This document shows, one piece after another, positions 1 to 10,207 of a stretch of 64,000 bases of DNA; position 1 is the first letter of the stretch; every line of letters begins with the position of its first letter. The translations under genes and the position numbers were made by a program. The stretch lies in contig JAEMWC010000671.1 in NCBI GenBank assembly GCA_016490735.1, positions 247,501-311,500 on the forward strand. Reading direction: 5' to 3'. This stretch comes from Pachyseris speciosa (lineage: Eukaryota > Cnidaria > Anthozoa > Scleractinia > Pachyseridae). The notes beneath the pieces were generated by a model that saw only the letters and a list, made by a program, of their open reading frames with translations, ran no database searches and was not told where the DNA came from.

Positions 1-4
1 AGCT

Positions 5-970
5 ATGTCTGAAACTTTTGCAAATAACTCAACTTCGAATTCCCTGCTGTCTTCCTATCGAGGTGTCCCCACATTTCAGGAAGCTGTTGGCCAAATCAGT
101 GACGAAAACTGCAGCAAACAACTTGATTTTCTCTTTTGGATTATTAACGGCGTCATCGGAGGTGTCATTCTGCTTGGGAATTCTTTGACTTGCGCTGCAT
201 TTCTTCGCTTTGAGAATCTCAGACGGAGCTACATGAACATGTTTCTCCTGAGTCTAGCGGTTTGCGATGTTCTCATGGCTATTCTAGTCACCCCGGGGTA
301 TGCTGCCTTTTGCACCGGATGTATGTACAGCCTGAGCGAACTTTGTTGGGTATTTGAGGGCGGCAAAGATATCTGTTTCCTAAACTCTACGTTCAATTTA
401 CTCGCCATCTCTTACGATCGGCATTTGGCGATTTTTCAGCCGCTCTACTATCAGACGCGAATGACGCAGAAAAAAATTCGTCTGATCCTCTCCGCAGTTT
501 GGATCGCGCCCGTGTGCCTTGCATTGGTTAGGAATATATGGTCTCACTCGCAACCGAGCGATGTGGTTGAGGAATGGAACAGAGTTTACTCTTACTCTCT
601 TCTTTTGGTGTTCGTCATAGTCCCAGTCGTTGTTGTCAGCATAATCAACAGCGCAATTGTTACCGCCATTAAGAGACAAAGTCGAAAAGTCACAACTTTC
701 AACTCCCGGAGGAATTGGAAACAAGCCCTGCAACTGCGCAAGGGCACTCTTTCGTGCGTGCTAGTAGTCGTAACATTTGTGATCTGCTGGCTGCCGAGAG
801 CTTTTTATTTTCTCTTTTACCTTTTCAATCGTCCGGATTTAGTAACCCCGATACTTCTTAAAATGTCGGTGACTTTTCTCCTGTTTCAGTCCTCGACAAA
901 TCCACTTATTTATTCTTTCTACAGAAGGGAGTTCCGGCAAGCTATCAAAGTTTTAATCAAATGTCAGTAA
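5..970 (+). CDS. Rhodopsin-like (class A) G-protein-coupled receptor, intronless
   Basis: A single open frame of 321 residues with seven hydrophobic segments; it should sit in the plasma membrane and signal through G proteins. Landmarks: GN at 58-59 (TM1), LAVCD ending at D88 (TM2), C114 at the top of TM3, YDRH at 137-140 (the DRY box), CWLP at 261-264 (TM6) and NPLIY at 299-303 (TM7), then a short tail with C320, a possible palmitoylation site. The N-terminus has Asn-glycosylation sequons (NNS, NST). Counting from the DRY box, the ligand-pocket position 3.32 is K121, with an Asp one residue later, so it is not a canonical amine receptor. The second extracellular loop has no cysteine, so the usual disulfide to C114 cannot form. 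The start lies 4 bp inside the window, so a longer N-terminus or upstream exon cannot be excluded. The ligand is unknown. Confidence 0.9.
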   Translation: MSETFANNSTSNSLLSSYRGVPTFQEAVGQISDENCSKQLDFLFWIINGVIGGVILLGNSLTCAAFLRFENLRRSYMNMFLLSLAVCDVLMAILVTPGYAAFCTGCMYSLSELCWVFEGGKDICFLNSTFNLLAISYDRHLAIFQPLYYQTRMTQKKIRLILSAVWIAPVCLALVRNIWSHSQPSDVVEEWNRVYSYSLLLVFVIVPVVVVSIINSAIVTAIKRQSRKVTTFNSRRNWKQALQLRKGTLSCVLVVVTFVICWLPRAFYFLFYLFNRPDLVTPILLKMSVTFLLFQSSTNPLIYSFYRREFRQAIKVLIKCQ

Positions 971-1425
971 GACGCCAGTTGTGTAAGCAGTTTTATTGAA
1001 CGGTTGCGTCACTCAGAGAAGTTATGTCAGTCATACGTGTGAAATTTGAAGCAATATATCAAAGAAGCTTCGGTGTATATTGAATCATTTTCTCGTTGTT
1101 ACATTTATAAGAGTTACAGCTTTTGTGTTTGATCTTTTACATGAACTCGATTAAAAAAAATCCTTAACCCATATACAAGTTAGAGAAGATGAATTTTTGT
1201 TTGTGCTTGTAATTAGAAAACTGGAAAACTGGAAAACTGTTCTGTAACTGTAACGACAGGTTTCGAAGAGATTGACAACTTTTATTTTCCACCTGCGAAA
1301 TGTTGACCAACTGACGAAAGACCGACCGGCACAGCATGGCGATTGTTTACACGTAGCCTTGAAGATTTGCCCTGAACATGAGTGAGAAAAATGATTTGGG
1401 GGTGTCAGTTAACAGCAATAACTGG
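971..1425. other. Spacer downstream of the GPCR; no gene seen
   Basis: This is AT-rich sequence with only short chance open frames. It presumably includes the receptor 3' UTR, but no convincing AATAAA signal was located close to the stop codon. Confidence 0.5.
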
Positions 1426-1641
1426 GGAATTTGAGAAAAGACGAAAGCAACGTCAACGAAAACATCATTTCAAAATACAAATTCACCTTGTTGTGATTTC
1501 GCGGTTATTCCGGCTCGTTTAACTTGTACAATGTGGGCTAACTATCTAGGAAATAGATTAGAGAAAAAAATCCCAACAAGGTGAATTTGTATTTTGAAAT
1601 AATGTTTTCGTTGCCGTTGCTTTCGTCTTTTCTCAATTTCC
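1426..1641. repeat. Foldback repeat with about 70-bp arms
   Basis: The arm at 1426-1495 is the near-perfect reverse complement of 1572-1641, so the DNA or its transcript can fold into a hairpin. The central part (cgcggttattccggctcg) resembles 56205-56260, suggesting a dispersed family. Its right end touches the TA that flanks the next element. Confidence 0.75.
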
Positions 1642-2891
1642 TATGACGCGCCAAAACGGACAAAAATACTTCCTTGATATATATAAGACTTCTTCTTAAT
1701 ATATTTGTTTCATATAGATATAACTCGATGTAGAAATATCCAACTTGTTTCCAAATAAACACAACATCTTGTAAATATATAAAACTTCTTTTGAATATTT
1801 ATACAACTTGAGGCACACATACAAAACTTGTATTTGACTTGGTTCACACAAATAGGACTTGTCAGCTCTGCGCGCCGCAAAAATAAAACTTCTTATCGAT
1901 TAGATTATTGCAAATCGATACCACAAGTAGTATCCAGTCTTCTGGAAAAAAATGTCTGCCGCCAAATCAACATGCCAGACGAAGGAGTTGTCAGTCAAGG
2001 AAGACCAACTGAAGAGTTTTGCAAGACTGATAGTCATCGTTATTAACATCGTAGGAAAAAGGTAAACAAGTTCACTTCCACGCTGGCGAAAAAAATCTAG
2101 AAATATTGCTCTGAGATATCGAAGAGCCCTCATCCACCGATCGAAGTACTATGAAACGAAACTTTTTAACTTCTAATGAATTGAACGATTTGACAAAATC
2201 AAAACGCATTTCTTTTCTTGAAAGTCAACTACAACTCTTGCGGAGTACTTCGAAAGAGGTCTTAAATTGTCGAACGAAATGTTCATTGAAAGCTGTAGAG
2301 CTTTATCGGTCGCAGATCTATGTCACGTGCTAGGCGACCAGAATTATTGCGATCTTTTCATTCGATCATGTTTCTCGCCACAACATTCGGTGGATTTTGA
2401 AGGTTCTTCGATGTCTCAGAGCAATGTTTCTAGATTTCTTCGCCAGCGTGGAAGTAAACATTGTTTACCTTTTTCCTACGATGTTAACAACATTAACTAT
2501 CAGTCTTGCAAAACGCTTGAGTTGGTCTTCGTTGACTGACAACTCTGACAACATGTTGATTTTGCGGCATTGTTTTCCAGGGTTTACCTAAAATATGGAA
2601 TCCGGAATCCGGAATCCAGAATCCGCAATAAGGAATACGGAATCTAGAAACTGTAATTAATAATTAATAAGAGGGTTAAAAGAACCGAAGAAGACGATAG
2701 ATGTCTTACAGGAGGAGGTGGGTGACAGGACTGAATTCTTAGTCTGGAACTTGGTTTGTTCTTTCCAGTTGAGGCGATGTGAAGGGACATAGGGATAACT
2801 ATTAAGAAAGACCGTATGCGGGATCATTAAATGCAGCTTAACGAGCTGACCCGCGAGATTTTACACAAGCCTCGTACATTTTTAACCTTAA

Positions 2892-3344
2892 AGTGCCTAT
2901 GAAGCGAAATTTGTTTCTTGCTAATTTTAAAGTTTACCCCTAAAAACGTAAGAATCTCAAAATTTGAGGTGCTTGGGATTAAAATTGTTGATTTTACGAG
3001 CGTTTGAAGTTGGGCTATTTTGCCTTTAAAAATGGTCAGGGGTCTGGGTCGTGTTTATTCGCGAAATTCTATGATGTGACGTCATTTTGGGTACAAAAAT
3101 GTGTTTGCGCTTATGAATTATAGTGAAATAGTTGGAATACTTGTCCCCAAAATTACGTCACAGCTATTGTCACGTGTCTTTTTGGCCGCGCGATTCAAAT
3201 GCCATTTTTGAGGGCAAAATAGCCCAATTTCAAACGCTTGTATAATCGCCGATTTTAATCAAGAGCACCTCAAATTTTGGAATGTTGAGTCTTATGGATT
3301 AAACTTTAAAATTAGCGAGAAACAAATTTCGCTTCATGGGCACT
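2892..3344. mobile_element. Foldback MITE with TTAA target sites
   Basis: The element is flanked by TTAA at 2888-2891 and 3345-3348. Its ends, AGTGCCTATGAAGCG and the reverse AGTGCCCATGAAGCG, extend into diverged inverted arms of about 160 bp around a roughly 150-bp centre. TTAA duplication is the hallmark of piggyBac-type transposition. It lies inside the nested transposon and is the third layer of insertion at this site. Confidence 0.8.
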
Positions 3345-4385
3345 TTAAGAAACAAACAGGCCCATACAGTGCGGCCCTCGCTGCAAAAACGGAGTGAGAG
3401 CCTTGCTATTGGGTAGAGTTAACCTCACTGTTAGGCCTGACGGAGTCCTCAGTTGTTGTAGATATCCTTAACCTATCAGAAGTGGAGAGCAGCGGATTTC
3501 ACGTGCTCGAGGTTCCTATCTTAAAGTTTTAAGGTATATTGGGCACCATACTAACTTAGGTTTCAGCAATTGGTTTCAGCAAAGGAGCGACTCTTGGAAA
3601 GCCCCTCGAAAAAAAGAACAAACGAAAGCACTAAAACAATCCTCACCCAGCCCCCATAGCTATCATTTCCAGGTGGGGCATTTATAAACGTCCTTTTTTT
3701 TTTTTGGTAATAAATAATTTTTTTGTCTTCTTTTTTTCTCCAATTGATCTCTCGGATTATATTTATTTCGTGTTAGTTTCTTTTTTCTGTATATTTTAAG
3801 TTTTTTTTTAAAATTGAGTTTTCTTCGTTTTTTGGAGATGTTCCGGAATGTGCCGGGATGTTCCGGAATGTCTCATATTCCTCGTTTTATCGACGGCCAC
3901 TCGGCAACCTGAATGTACGTACCGATACAAAACCCAAACATTCCGGCATGGAGCAACAGACAATGACCAATCAGGCGTAAAGGCGTGCCCACACGCAATT
4001 AAGTCAAAATATGCAGTGATTTTTCTCTGCTTTTTGGTCACGTAGCGTTCAAAATAATAAGCAAAAAATAGCTCTTGTTTTATAAAGATCAAGCTCAAAT
4101 GAATAATAAAACATTGAAAACGGAAAAAAAAGTTGATCGAAATAAAAAAAGGTTGATCGAAAATCGAAAGTTGTTCAAAAAGTTGCCGTCAACTTGTAGA
4201 CAGGCCTAACACTTTTCATCGACAAAAAGAAGAGAAGGCGCTTTTAATTAAAATGATTTGATTTTAAAATGTTCAAAATGCACAATACATTGATTAGTAT
4301 CGTTGTGGTGTGATTGAAAGCCGTGTCTTTAAAGGAATCAGTGGTTTATTAAAGGCAAAACCAAAGTATTAAAATGTTGGATATA

Positions 4386-4530
4386 CCTCACAAATTAATG
4401 TGATTTGGTAAGCTGAAGCCACTCTAAAGGCACTAAGGCCACATGGTAGCGGGCATTATCCCTTAAATCTACCAAAGCAAAGATTGAGCCCAAGCATTAG
4501 CAGCCATGGACAGCTGTTTCTGTTGTTGCC
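4386..4530 (-). repeat. Fragment of the hammerhead-bearing 256-bp repeat
   Basis: The sequence from tcacaaattaatgtg to cagctgtttc matches the left arm at 55172-55304 almost base for base. It retains the 3' half of the hammerhead motif (minus strand: GAAACAGCTGTC then CATGGC) but is cut before stem II and CTGATGA, so it should not self-cleave. Confidence 0.75.
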
Positions 4531-5014
4531 CTAGATTAAAACTTCATGGGCTTGATTGCTCCAAAACTCAGGCTAAGGTTCTAAGTCATATAATTTGTTG
4601 ACCATATTATTACCCAATCGACTTCAACCTTTGTCAAAATTTCTTTATATTCCGTATTCAGGATTCCATGTTTTAGGGAAACCCGTTTTCCAGAAGCCTG
4701 GATACTACCTGTGGTATCGATTTGCACTAATCTAATCGATAAGAAGTTTTATTTTTGCGGCGCGCCGAGCTGACAAGTCCTATTTGTGTGAGCCAAGTCA
4801 AATATTTGAAACAAGTTTTGTATGTGTGCCTCAAGTTGTATAAATATTCAAAAGAAGTTTTATATATTTACAAGATGTTGTGTTCATTTAAAAACAAGTT
4901 GGATATTTCTACATCGAGTTATATCTATATGAAACAAGTATTATATATTAAGAAGAAGTCTTATATATATCAAGGAAGTATTTTTGTCCGTTTTGGCGCG
5001 TCATAATTTCCCGC

Positions 5015-5470
5015 AGTCCATCACTTTGTCTCTTTTCAACCTAAAATACCAAACTTGGTCAAATGGCCAATCTCAACGTTATCTTGATGTAATGGTGTCA
5101 ATTTATTGATTACTTAAAATTTGAAGCTCGTCCCAGTTCCCAACGTAACTCCGAAATGGCCAATAAGTTAGAACAATCCCGTTACATATTTTGGTACTTT
5201 TCATTGCCTCCCTGCACACGAGATGAATTTTTCCTTTTCTTAACTTTTTTTGCGATTGTAACGGGATTGTTCCAGCCCATTGGCCATTTATGATGGTTTT
5301 GAGGGACGCAACCTCAAAATTAGAGACGTTTGTATGGATTTTGAACTATGTTCTAAAGTCCATAACTTGGTCTCTTTTGAATACAAAATCATCAAACTTG
5401 GTCAAATGGCCAATCTCAACAATCAAACTCGCCCCAGTTCCCTGCGCAACTCTGGAATGGCCAATTAAAG
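5015..5470. repeat. Diverged direct and inverted repeat block
   Basis: The stretch around 5020-5170 and that at 5355-5466 share diverged direct copies, including caaacttggtcaaatggcc. The segments at 5160-5188 and 5255-5285 are inverted copies around aacaatcccgtta. It is probably a decayed transposon. No coding capacity is convincing. Confidence 0.5.
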
Positions 5471-5719
5471 GGACACAGTCACCGTTGAGACCGCGCTTGC
5501 CTGGACACTAGTTTTGTCACTTTTGAAAAAGGTTACCTCAACCCGAAATCAAAGTTACGCGTCGTAGACATCCACAAAATCCGCTTCAATTGTGCTTTGT
5601 GGTTCTTTTGATCTTCGATCTTTTACTCAAAACCTGTTCCTGAATATTCTTTTACTCATATTTTAAAATTATTTCATTGTATTTGGCTAAAACGGATTGA
5701 ATCAAGTATTCAATGTTAC

Positions 5720-6203
5720 ATGGACAGAAGAGGAGGGAAACGTGAAGGCGCCGGGCGGAAGAAATCGCCTGCGTTAAAGAAAATAACGAGAGAGATCAAT
5801 CAAAAACACTGGAGAGCCATATTTGGAAAATCGGGTCTTCTCAAGCTGGAGAAAGATTCGTGCGGATGGAAACTTTGACAACGATTCGGACTTCGCTTCA
5901 TGGCTGCTCGGTTTGGAGCTCGGACGAAGGCAAGAAAATGAGTGAGTCAAAGTACCAGCTCGTTGTGTATTTTAGAAGGATGTGTGATATTTATACTGGA
6001 CAGAAATGTTTGAAAATCTCTTCCTTTTTTGTAGATTGAATGAGATGGAAGAGACTCACAGACCAGCGAAAAAGCATATAAAAGCAAAGTATCCGATTGA
6101 AATCAGAGTGTTTCTCACCTCCGCTGATTCTTCGACTGCTTCGACTTCGAACATTTTGCTTGCCATAGACGTTTCGCCTTCCCTGAACATGTCCATCGGT
6201 TAA
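5720..6203 (+). pseudogene. Probable two-exon gene of unknown function, frame-shifted
   Basis: Exon 1 (5720-5941) opens at ATG with MDRRGGKREGAGRKK, a basic GGKR-GAGRK stretch often seen at the start of cnidarian lineage-specific proteins. Around the gagagaga run near 5785-5795 the coding-like frame moves, and the better continuation is NTGEPYLENRVFSSWRK followed by NFDNDSDFASWLLGLELG. A GTGAGT donor after 5941 and a TTTTTTGTAG acceptor before 6035 join in phase to exon 2 (6035-6203), which encodes LNEMEETHRPAKKH and ends at TAA. Either the frame break is a short-repeat indel (an assembly error or a true mutation) or the copy is dead. I do not recognise a named family, and the serine/threonine-rich tail is uninformative. 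Confidence 0.4.
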
Positions 6204-6424
6204 TTATCCGTGGTATTAAAGAAAATTAGTGCTCTGGTATAAATTACGCTCTATAAGAACTATGTCGATTTGCATTTACTTCGATTCAAGAGGTTTGAAG
6301 ATTTGCCGACGGGATGCGCATCTCACTTTTGGATTCGCGCGCGTGCTGTTGTGATATGCAAATTAGCTGAGAAATGGTATCTAATGCACATGCGCACCAG
6401 CTAAACCTTCTTGTGTTGAATAAA

Positions 6425-6465
<41 letters not shown>

Positions 6466-6481
6466 GGAGTGAAACACGAAA

Positions 6482-6497
6482 ATTTGGTTTATCAACG

Positions 6498-6528
<31 letters not shown>

Positions 6529-6623
6529 GGATTCGATTAGCTGACGTTTCGAGCGTTAGCCCTTCGTTGGAGCGATTCGCTCCGACGAAGGGCTAACGCT
6601 CGAAACGTCAGCTAATCGAATCC

Positions 6624-6654
<31 letters not shown>

Positions 6655-6670
6655 CGTTGATAAACCAAAT
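6482..6670. repeat. 189-bp near-perfect palindrome with hammerhead-like arms
   Basis: The left half (6482-6575) reads almost identically to the reverse complement of the right half (6576-6670), with a 3-nt centre. Each arm contains CCRACGA, a GGGC-taac-GCTC hairpin and CGAAACGTC, an arrangement like a degenerate hammerhead core. The same motif recurs on the minus strand at 60443-60473. The flank gaaactgtggtgctgcg just left of it recurs at 53565 and inverted near 60850, so this is a dispersed family. Confidence 0.8.
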
Positions 6671-7988
6671 CTTCTTGTGTTGATCTTGCCGTCGTTGTTG
6701 CTTAGTGTCGGCTCGTTTGGGATTGGAATCTAAAATGAATGTTGACGTCAGCGAACAAGTTGCCTTTAAACTCGTTCTACGGCCCTCTCTTTTCCAATAA
6801 ACAATACAGGAGAAGGGAAGCACAAGACACAAGTAGCCAGGCAAAAGAGAATACGCACACGTTTTAAATAGCAGTAAACGCGTAGTTTATTAGCAAATAG
6901 AGTAGGACTGCCTATGATTAGCTATCCGACAATGCGATAGACCGTTTCTTACAATCAATATTTATTTTGTTTGGGTTGTTACAAATTTTAATATCGAAGA
7001 ATATAAATATACAAAGGTACAAAATAAATACGAAAGAAGTTCAAGTTTTTGGAAGCCACTTCTTACAAATATCTGCGGTTAAAAAATTTGCCACTGGAAA
7101 TAGTTATTCATTTCTATGTTCTTCACGTCAGGGTTTTAAGTGAGATGAATACTTGCGACTGCGATTCACAAGTTCGATTAACGAGCACAGAAAATCGGAT
7201 ACTTCACAAGCAGAGGAAAGAGTACGTAGTACAGGAGTTCAGAAAATTACGGAAAAATAAGTGATATGATAAGAACAACCGTTTAAGCCCCCGAAACACG
7301 ATGAGCACCAAAGTTCCCCTTACAACACCAACCCTTGATCAAGCATACGGCGCATGGAAATGAAACAAATACTTACCATAGGGGTAGGTTTGATTTTTAG
7401 ACAAATTCTCTCAACTTATCCCATGACAAATCAGAGAAATTAGTGGAGAGAATCTGCGCGTTAAGCTAGGGGCTTAAAAGATTCGAACTATGCTGAGCAC
7501 ACACTGTACAAAGAAACATGCAAACTTTCAAGTAAACAGCGAAAAAACAATCAACAGTTGGTCTCGAACATTCTTCAGACAACGAAGTTATCACGAAAAG
7601 AAAACCTACCAAACCGACGGGATACTGGACACCAAATCAGACCAATCTGAAGCCGAAATTTATAATTCCCGCTGGCATTCGCTTCTAGATTAACTCTGGC
7701 GCAAGCATATATCTATAATATTTAACTCTTCGACTCAGTAAAACAGAGCGCATTGTGCACGTGCAGGAAGTCCGCACAACGTCACTCAACTAAAAAAGAA
7801 AAGAAAAGCAAAGATTTAAATGCTGTTTATGTCTACTTTCTTTCTATCTACGACGAAGATTACTAAGCTGTAACATGAAGTCTGGTGCGCGGTTTATATT
7901 ATAATCGGATGAGTTACATGAAAAAATATTCCTTTGGAGGGCGGGTCACTACACTGATGAATTCAGTTCTCGCCAAATTTAATCTGTC
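6671..7988. other. Spacer; no gene seen
   Basis: It has only short open frames with low-complexity products and no repeat pairing found within the window. Confidence 0.4.
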
Positions 7989-8289
7989 AACTAAATCTCG
8001 CCATCTTGGTCGGAATTTCTAGAAGAAGAAAAACAAAGATGGTGTTACCAGGAGATACTCGGAATGAGAGCTTGCCTGACAACATCCTCCTTATTATGGT
8101 AAAGGGTGTACCTTCCCTGCTAGCAGAGGTCTCTGGCGGCGAGAAAGGAGAGAGACCTCTGCCGGTGCCTGACGAGTTCTTCGTCCACATTCTGACGGGA
8201 GCAACCATTACACAGGAATGCGCTTGCTCTGTTTGTATTACCTGTTGAAAACTTCTGAGCCCACTGTACTACAAAACGGCGTCTTTGAC

Positions 8290-8415
8290 TGAAAGCAAAA
8301 CGCACTACGCACTTCGATCGAGCTATTATTGCGTTCTTGAACAAACGCGATACATTCGTGTGCCTTCCCACAGGATACGGAAAATCTTTCGGTGTCAGGT
8401 TCGCGCTGCGCGTTT
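8290..8415 (+). pseudogene. Fragment of a RecQ-like/SF2 helicase
   Basis: The frame encodes FLNKRDTFVCLPTGYGKS, matching the motif I (Walker A) neighbourhood of RecQ-type helicases, where an ATP-binding PTGYGKS follows a short FLxGRDxF-like lead-in. The frame is preceded by a stop (8286-8288) and soon becomes arginine-rich without motif Ia or DEAH. It is therefore a scrap, probably from a helicase-bearing repeat. The upstream open frame at 8006-8248 is of unknown origin. Confidence 0.45.
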
Positions 8416-8650
8416 TGCTGGCGCTTTTAGTTAGTGCACGGCGAAGAAAACTTCGAAACATTCGAAACCGAAAAATTCGAAGCCGCGAGATCAATGGTGA
8501 GATGTTTTCTCTCTCTCGGCACCAGTCCTCAGTCGCGGCTTTGTAGCTCGCGAAATTTTTCTCTGTCGCGCACGAACTAAAACCGCCAGCTACGCAGGCG
8601 GACTACGCACGCTAGTACAATTGTGAAGCACGTAAAATTTAAGACTGGCG

Positions 8651-10207
8651 CTAACCTTCACCGGGAAATCCCGGAAATTCTCCGTTCCTCATGTGACTTG
8701 CATAAGCAGCGTTAAACAACTCCTGCTGACGTAACATACCACCGTAACTCATCATGCGATCAGGGGGACCTCCAGCCATCATGGAGTCCATTGATGTTGC
8801 CGCCGCTAACTGCTGCCTCCGCTGCTGTTCGAGGAAGTACATCTGTTCCCTAGACATTGGTTCCCGGGACCCGGGAAGTCCCGAGGGAAACCTGCGATAA
8901 TGCACGGAGTTCAGGTCCACAAATTGTGAATTGCCCCCGGCGGCATATTTGGGTTTTCCATGTTCCGCTGGTGTGCCATGGCGGATAAATTCGGACGGTA
9001 TTGAAGAGGAGGTATCATGTTCGAAGGGCGTTTGCTGCCGTACAAATAAGCACTCATGTCTCCCCGCGCGCCAGGTTAAATCTTTCATGGTTTTCTTCAG
9101 GACTGCGCAGGTAGTTACCCGCCATCATGTTTTCTCGCATCCTTTCGCGGTTGGCTGCGTCTAGATTTAAGTACTGGCTTCGGCTTTCCGTGGGGCCCCC
9201 CTGAGATGGGCTCATTCCCTTCAACATGGACGTAAAAGGCAGCCGACTGTTCTTATTGGGTGCTGGCTTCTCAATATCTGCCGTAGATGGCGGACCTACG
9301 TCGTTAAGCTCTTGAAGAAAGCTCCCAGGTGTGACAGAGTCGAGCTGCAAATCAGGCCAGCCCTTGTAAGGCCCCCCCCTCTGGCCACCCTCCTTAGCAT
9401 GTCTGTTCATGTCATCCGGTATCCGCTGACCAACAGTGTCTGTTTTCGCAGGCTCTAAATGCCCGTTCTCTGATGCACTCTTTAATGTTCTATCGTTTGA
9501 CTGTCTCTCCTCCGATTCGCTCTCGCTGGTCTCTCGTATCGGTTTAAGCTCCGGTATTTTCTTGTATGTACTAAAGTCAGAAGGAGCATTGTGAGGTGTT
9601 TTCTTAATCACACTCTCCGCAACGTTACCTAAATGTTTTCTTTCATTAAATTTCATCCCAAATGCATGTTCATAAGAATCGAGCCGACGCTGCTCTCCAT
9701 ACGGCCCTGCCCTCTCTAAGTTCTCACTGGGTGTCATTCCATAAGGTTTTCGGCCACGTGCATTTTCGTACGAGGCCCGTCCTGCAATGTTCTCAAAAGG
9801 CGCTTTACCAGGCACCCTGCCAAATGGCTCGTCCGACGGAGTGAGCCGATCTCTGGTCTCTGGTGACCTCATAACCGGTCGAGCAGAAGCAGGAGGCATA
9901 CTGTGGGCAGCCTGGAGTGCGATGGTACTCTGTGGCGCACTATGAGCAGGTGCCTCATCTTGATGATGTTGCTCATCACGTGATGCACCGCTTAGTATGT
10001 GACTGATAGAGAGTGTGGCGGGAACTCTGCTCCTTGGTTGCTGTATGCCTTCTCCGCTCGTCTCCTCTCTGCCATTAGTTTGGTCATCTTTTGGCTCCTC
10101 TAGTTCATCATCATCGTCGCTGCCGCTTGAATTTTCAGCAAGCTGTTGGCCGCCCGCGAAATTCGGTCCTTGATCCTTTGATGACTCGGGCTGATTTCTG
10201 AACTTGC
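8651..10207 (-). CDS. cecr2: cecr2 terminal exon with two apparent frame breaks
   Basis: The exon opens in phase ([13 protein letters not shown]) and stays open to about 9057, where the frame ends in [13 protein letters not shown]. A second frame starts at the same place ([16 protein letters not shown]) and looks coding until a stop near 8917. The third frame then carries [18 protein letters not shown] through to FPGFPGEG and TAG at 8651-8653. The breaks can be explained by two extra bases in the GAGA of ggggagacatg and one missing G in the G5 run near 8936-8940. Composition (Met/Pro/Gln/Ser-rich) is similar in all three segments. Sequencing or assembly indels are the simplest reading. A real mutation would shorten the tail but leave the bromodomain intact. 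Confidence 0.7.

Larger units (their letters stand above)
2580..4684. mobile_element. Nested DNA transposon, 8-bp target duplication
   Basis: This element sits inside the right inverted end of the larger one. It is bracketed by GTTTTCCA at 2572-2579 and 4685-4692, an exact 8-bp duplication. Its ends read GGGTTTACCTAAAATATGG and, in reverse, GGGTTTCCCTAAAACATGG, giving an inverted repeat of about 24 bp with two mismatches. No transposase is encoded. An 8-bp duplication occurs in hAT and a few other superfamilies, but the ends do not identify which one. Confidence 0.8.
1644..5003. mobile_element. Non-autonomous DNA transposon with long inverted ends and TA duplication
   Basis: The ends start TGACGCGCCAAAACGGAC and are inverted copies: 1644-2135 matches, in reverse, 4693-5003 plus 2390-2579. 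A TA dinucleotide flanks both sides (1642-1643 and 5004-5005), which fits Tc1/mariner-type target choice. The right inverted end is split by a second transposon at 2580-4684. Without that guest the element is about 1.25 kb with inverted ends near 490 bp. The unique middle, about 2136-2389, has only small open frames and no recognisable transposase, so it would depend on another element for movement. Confidence 0.85.
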
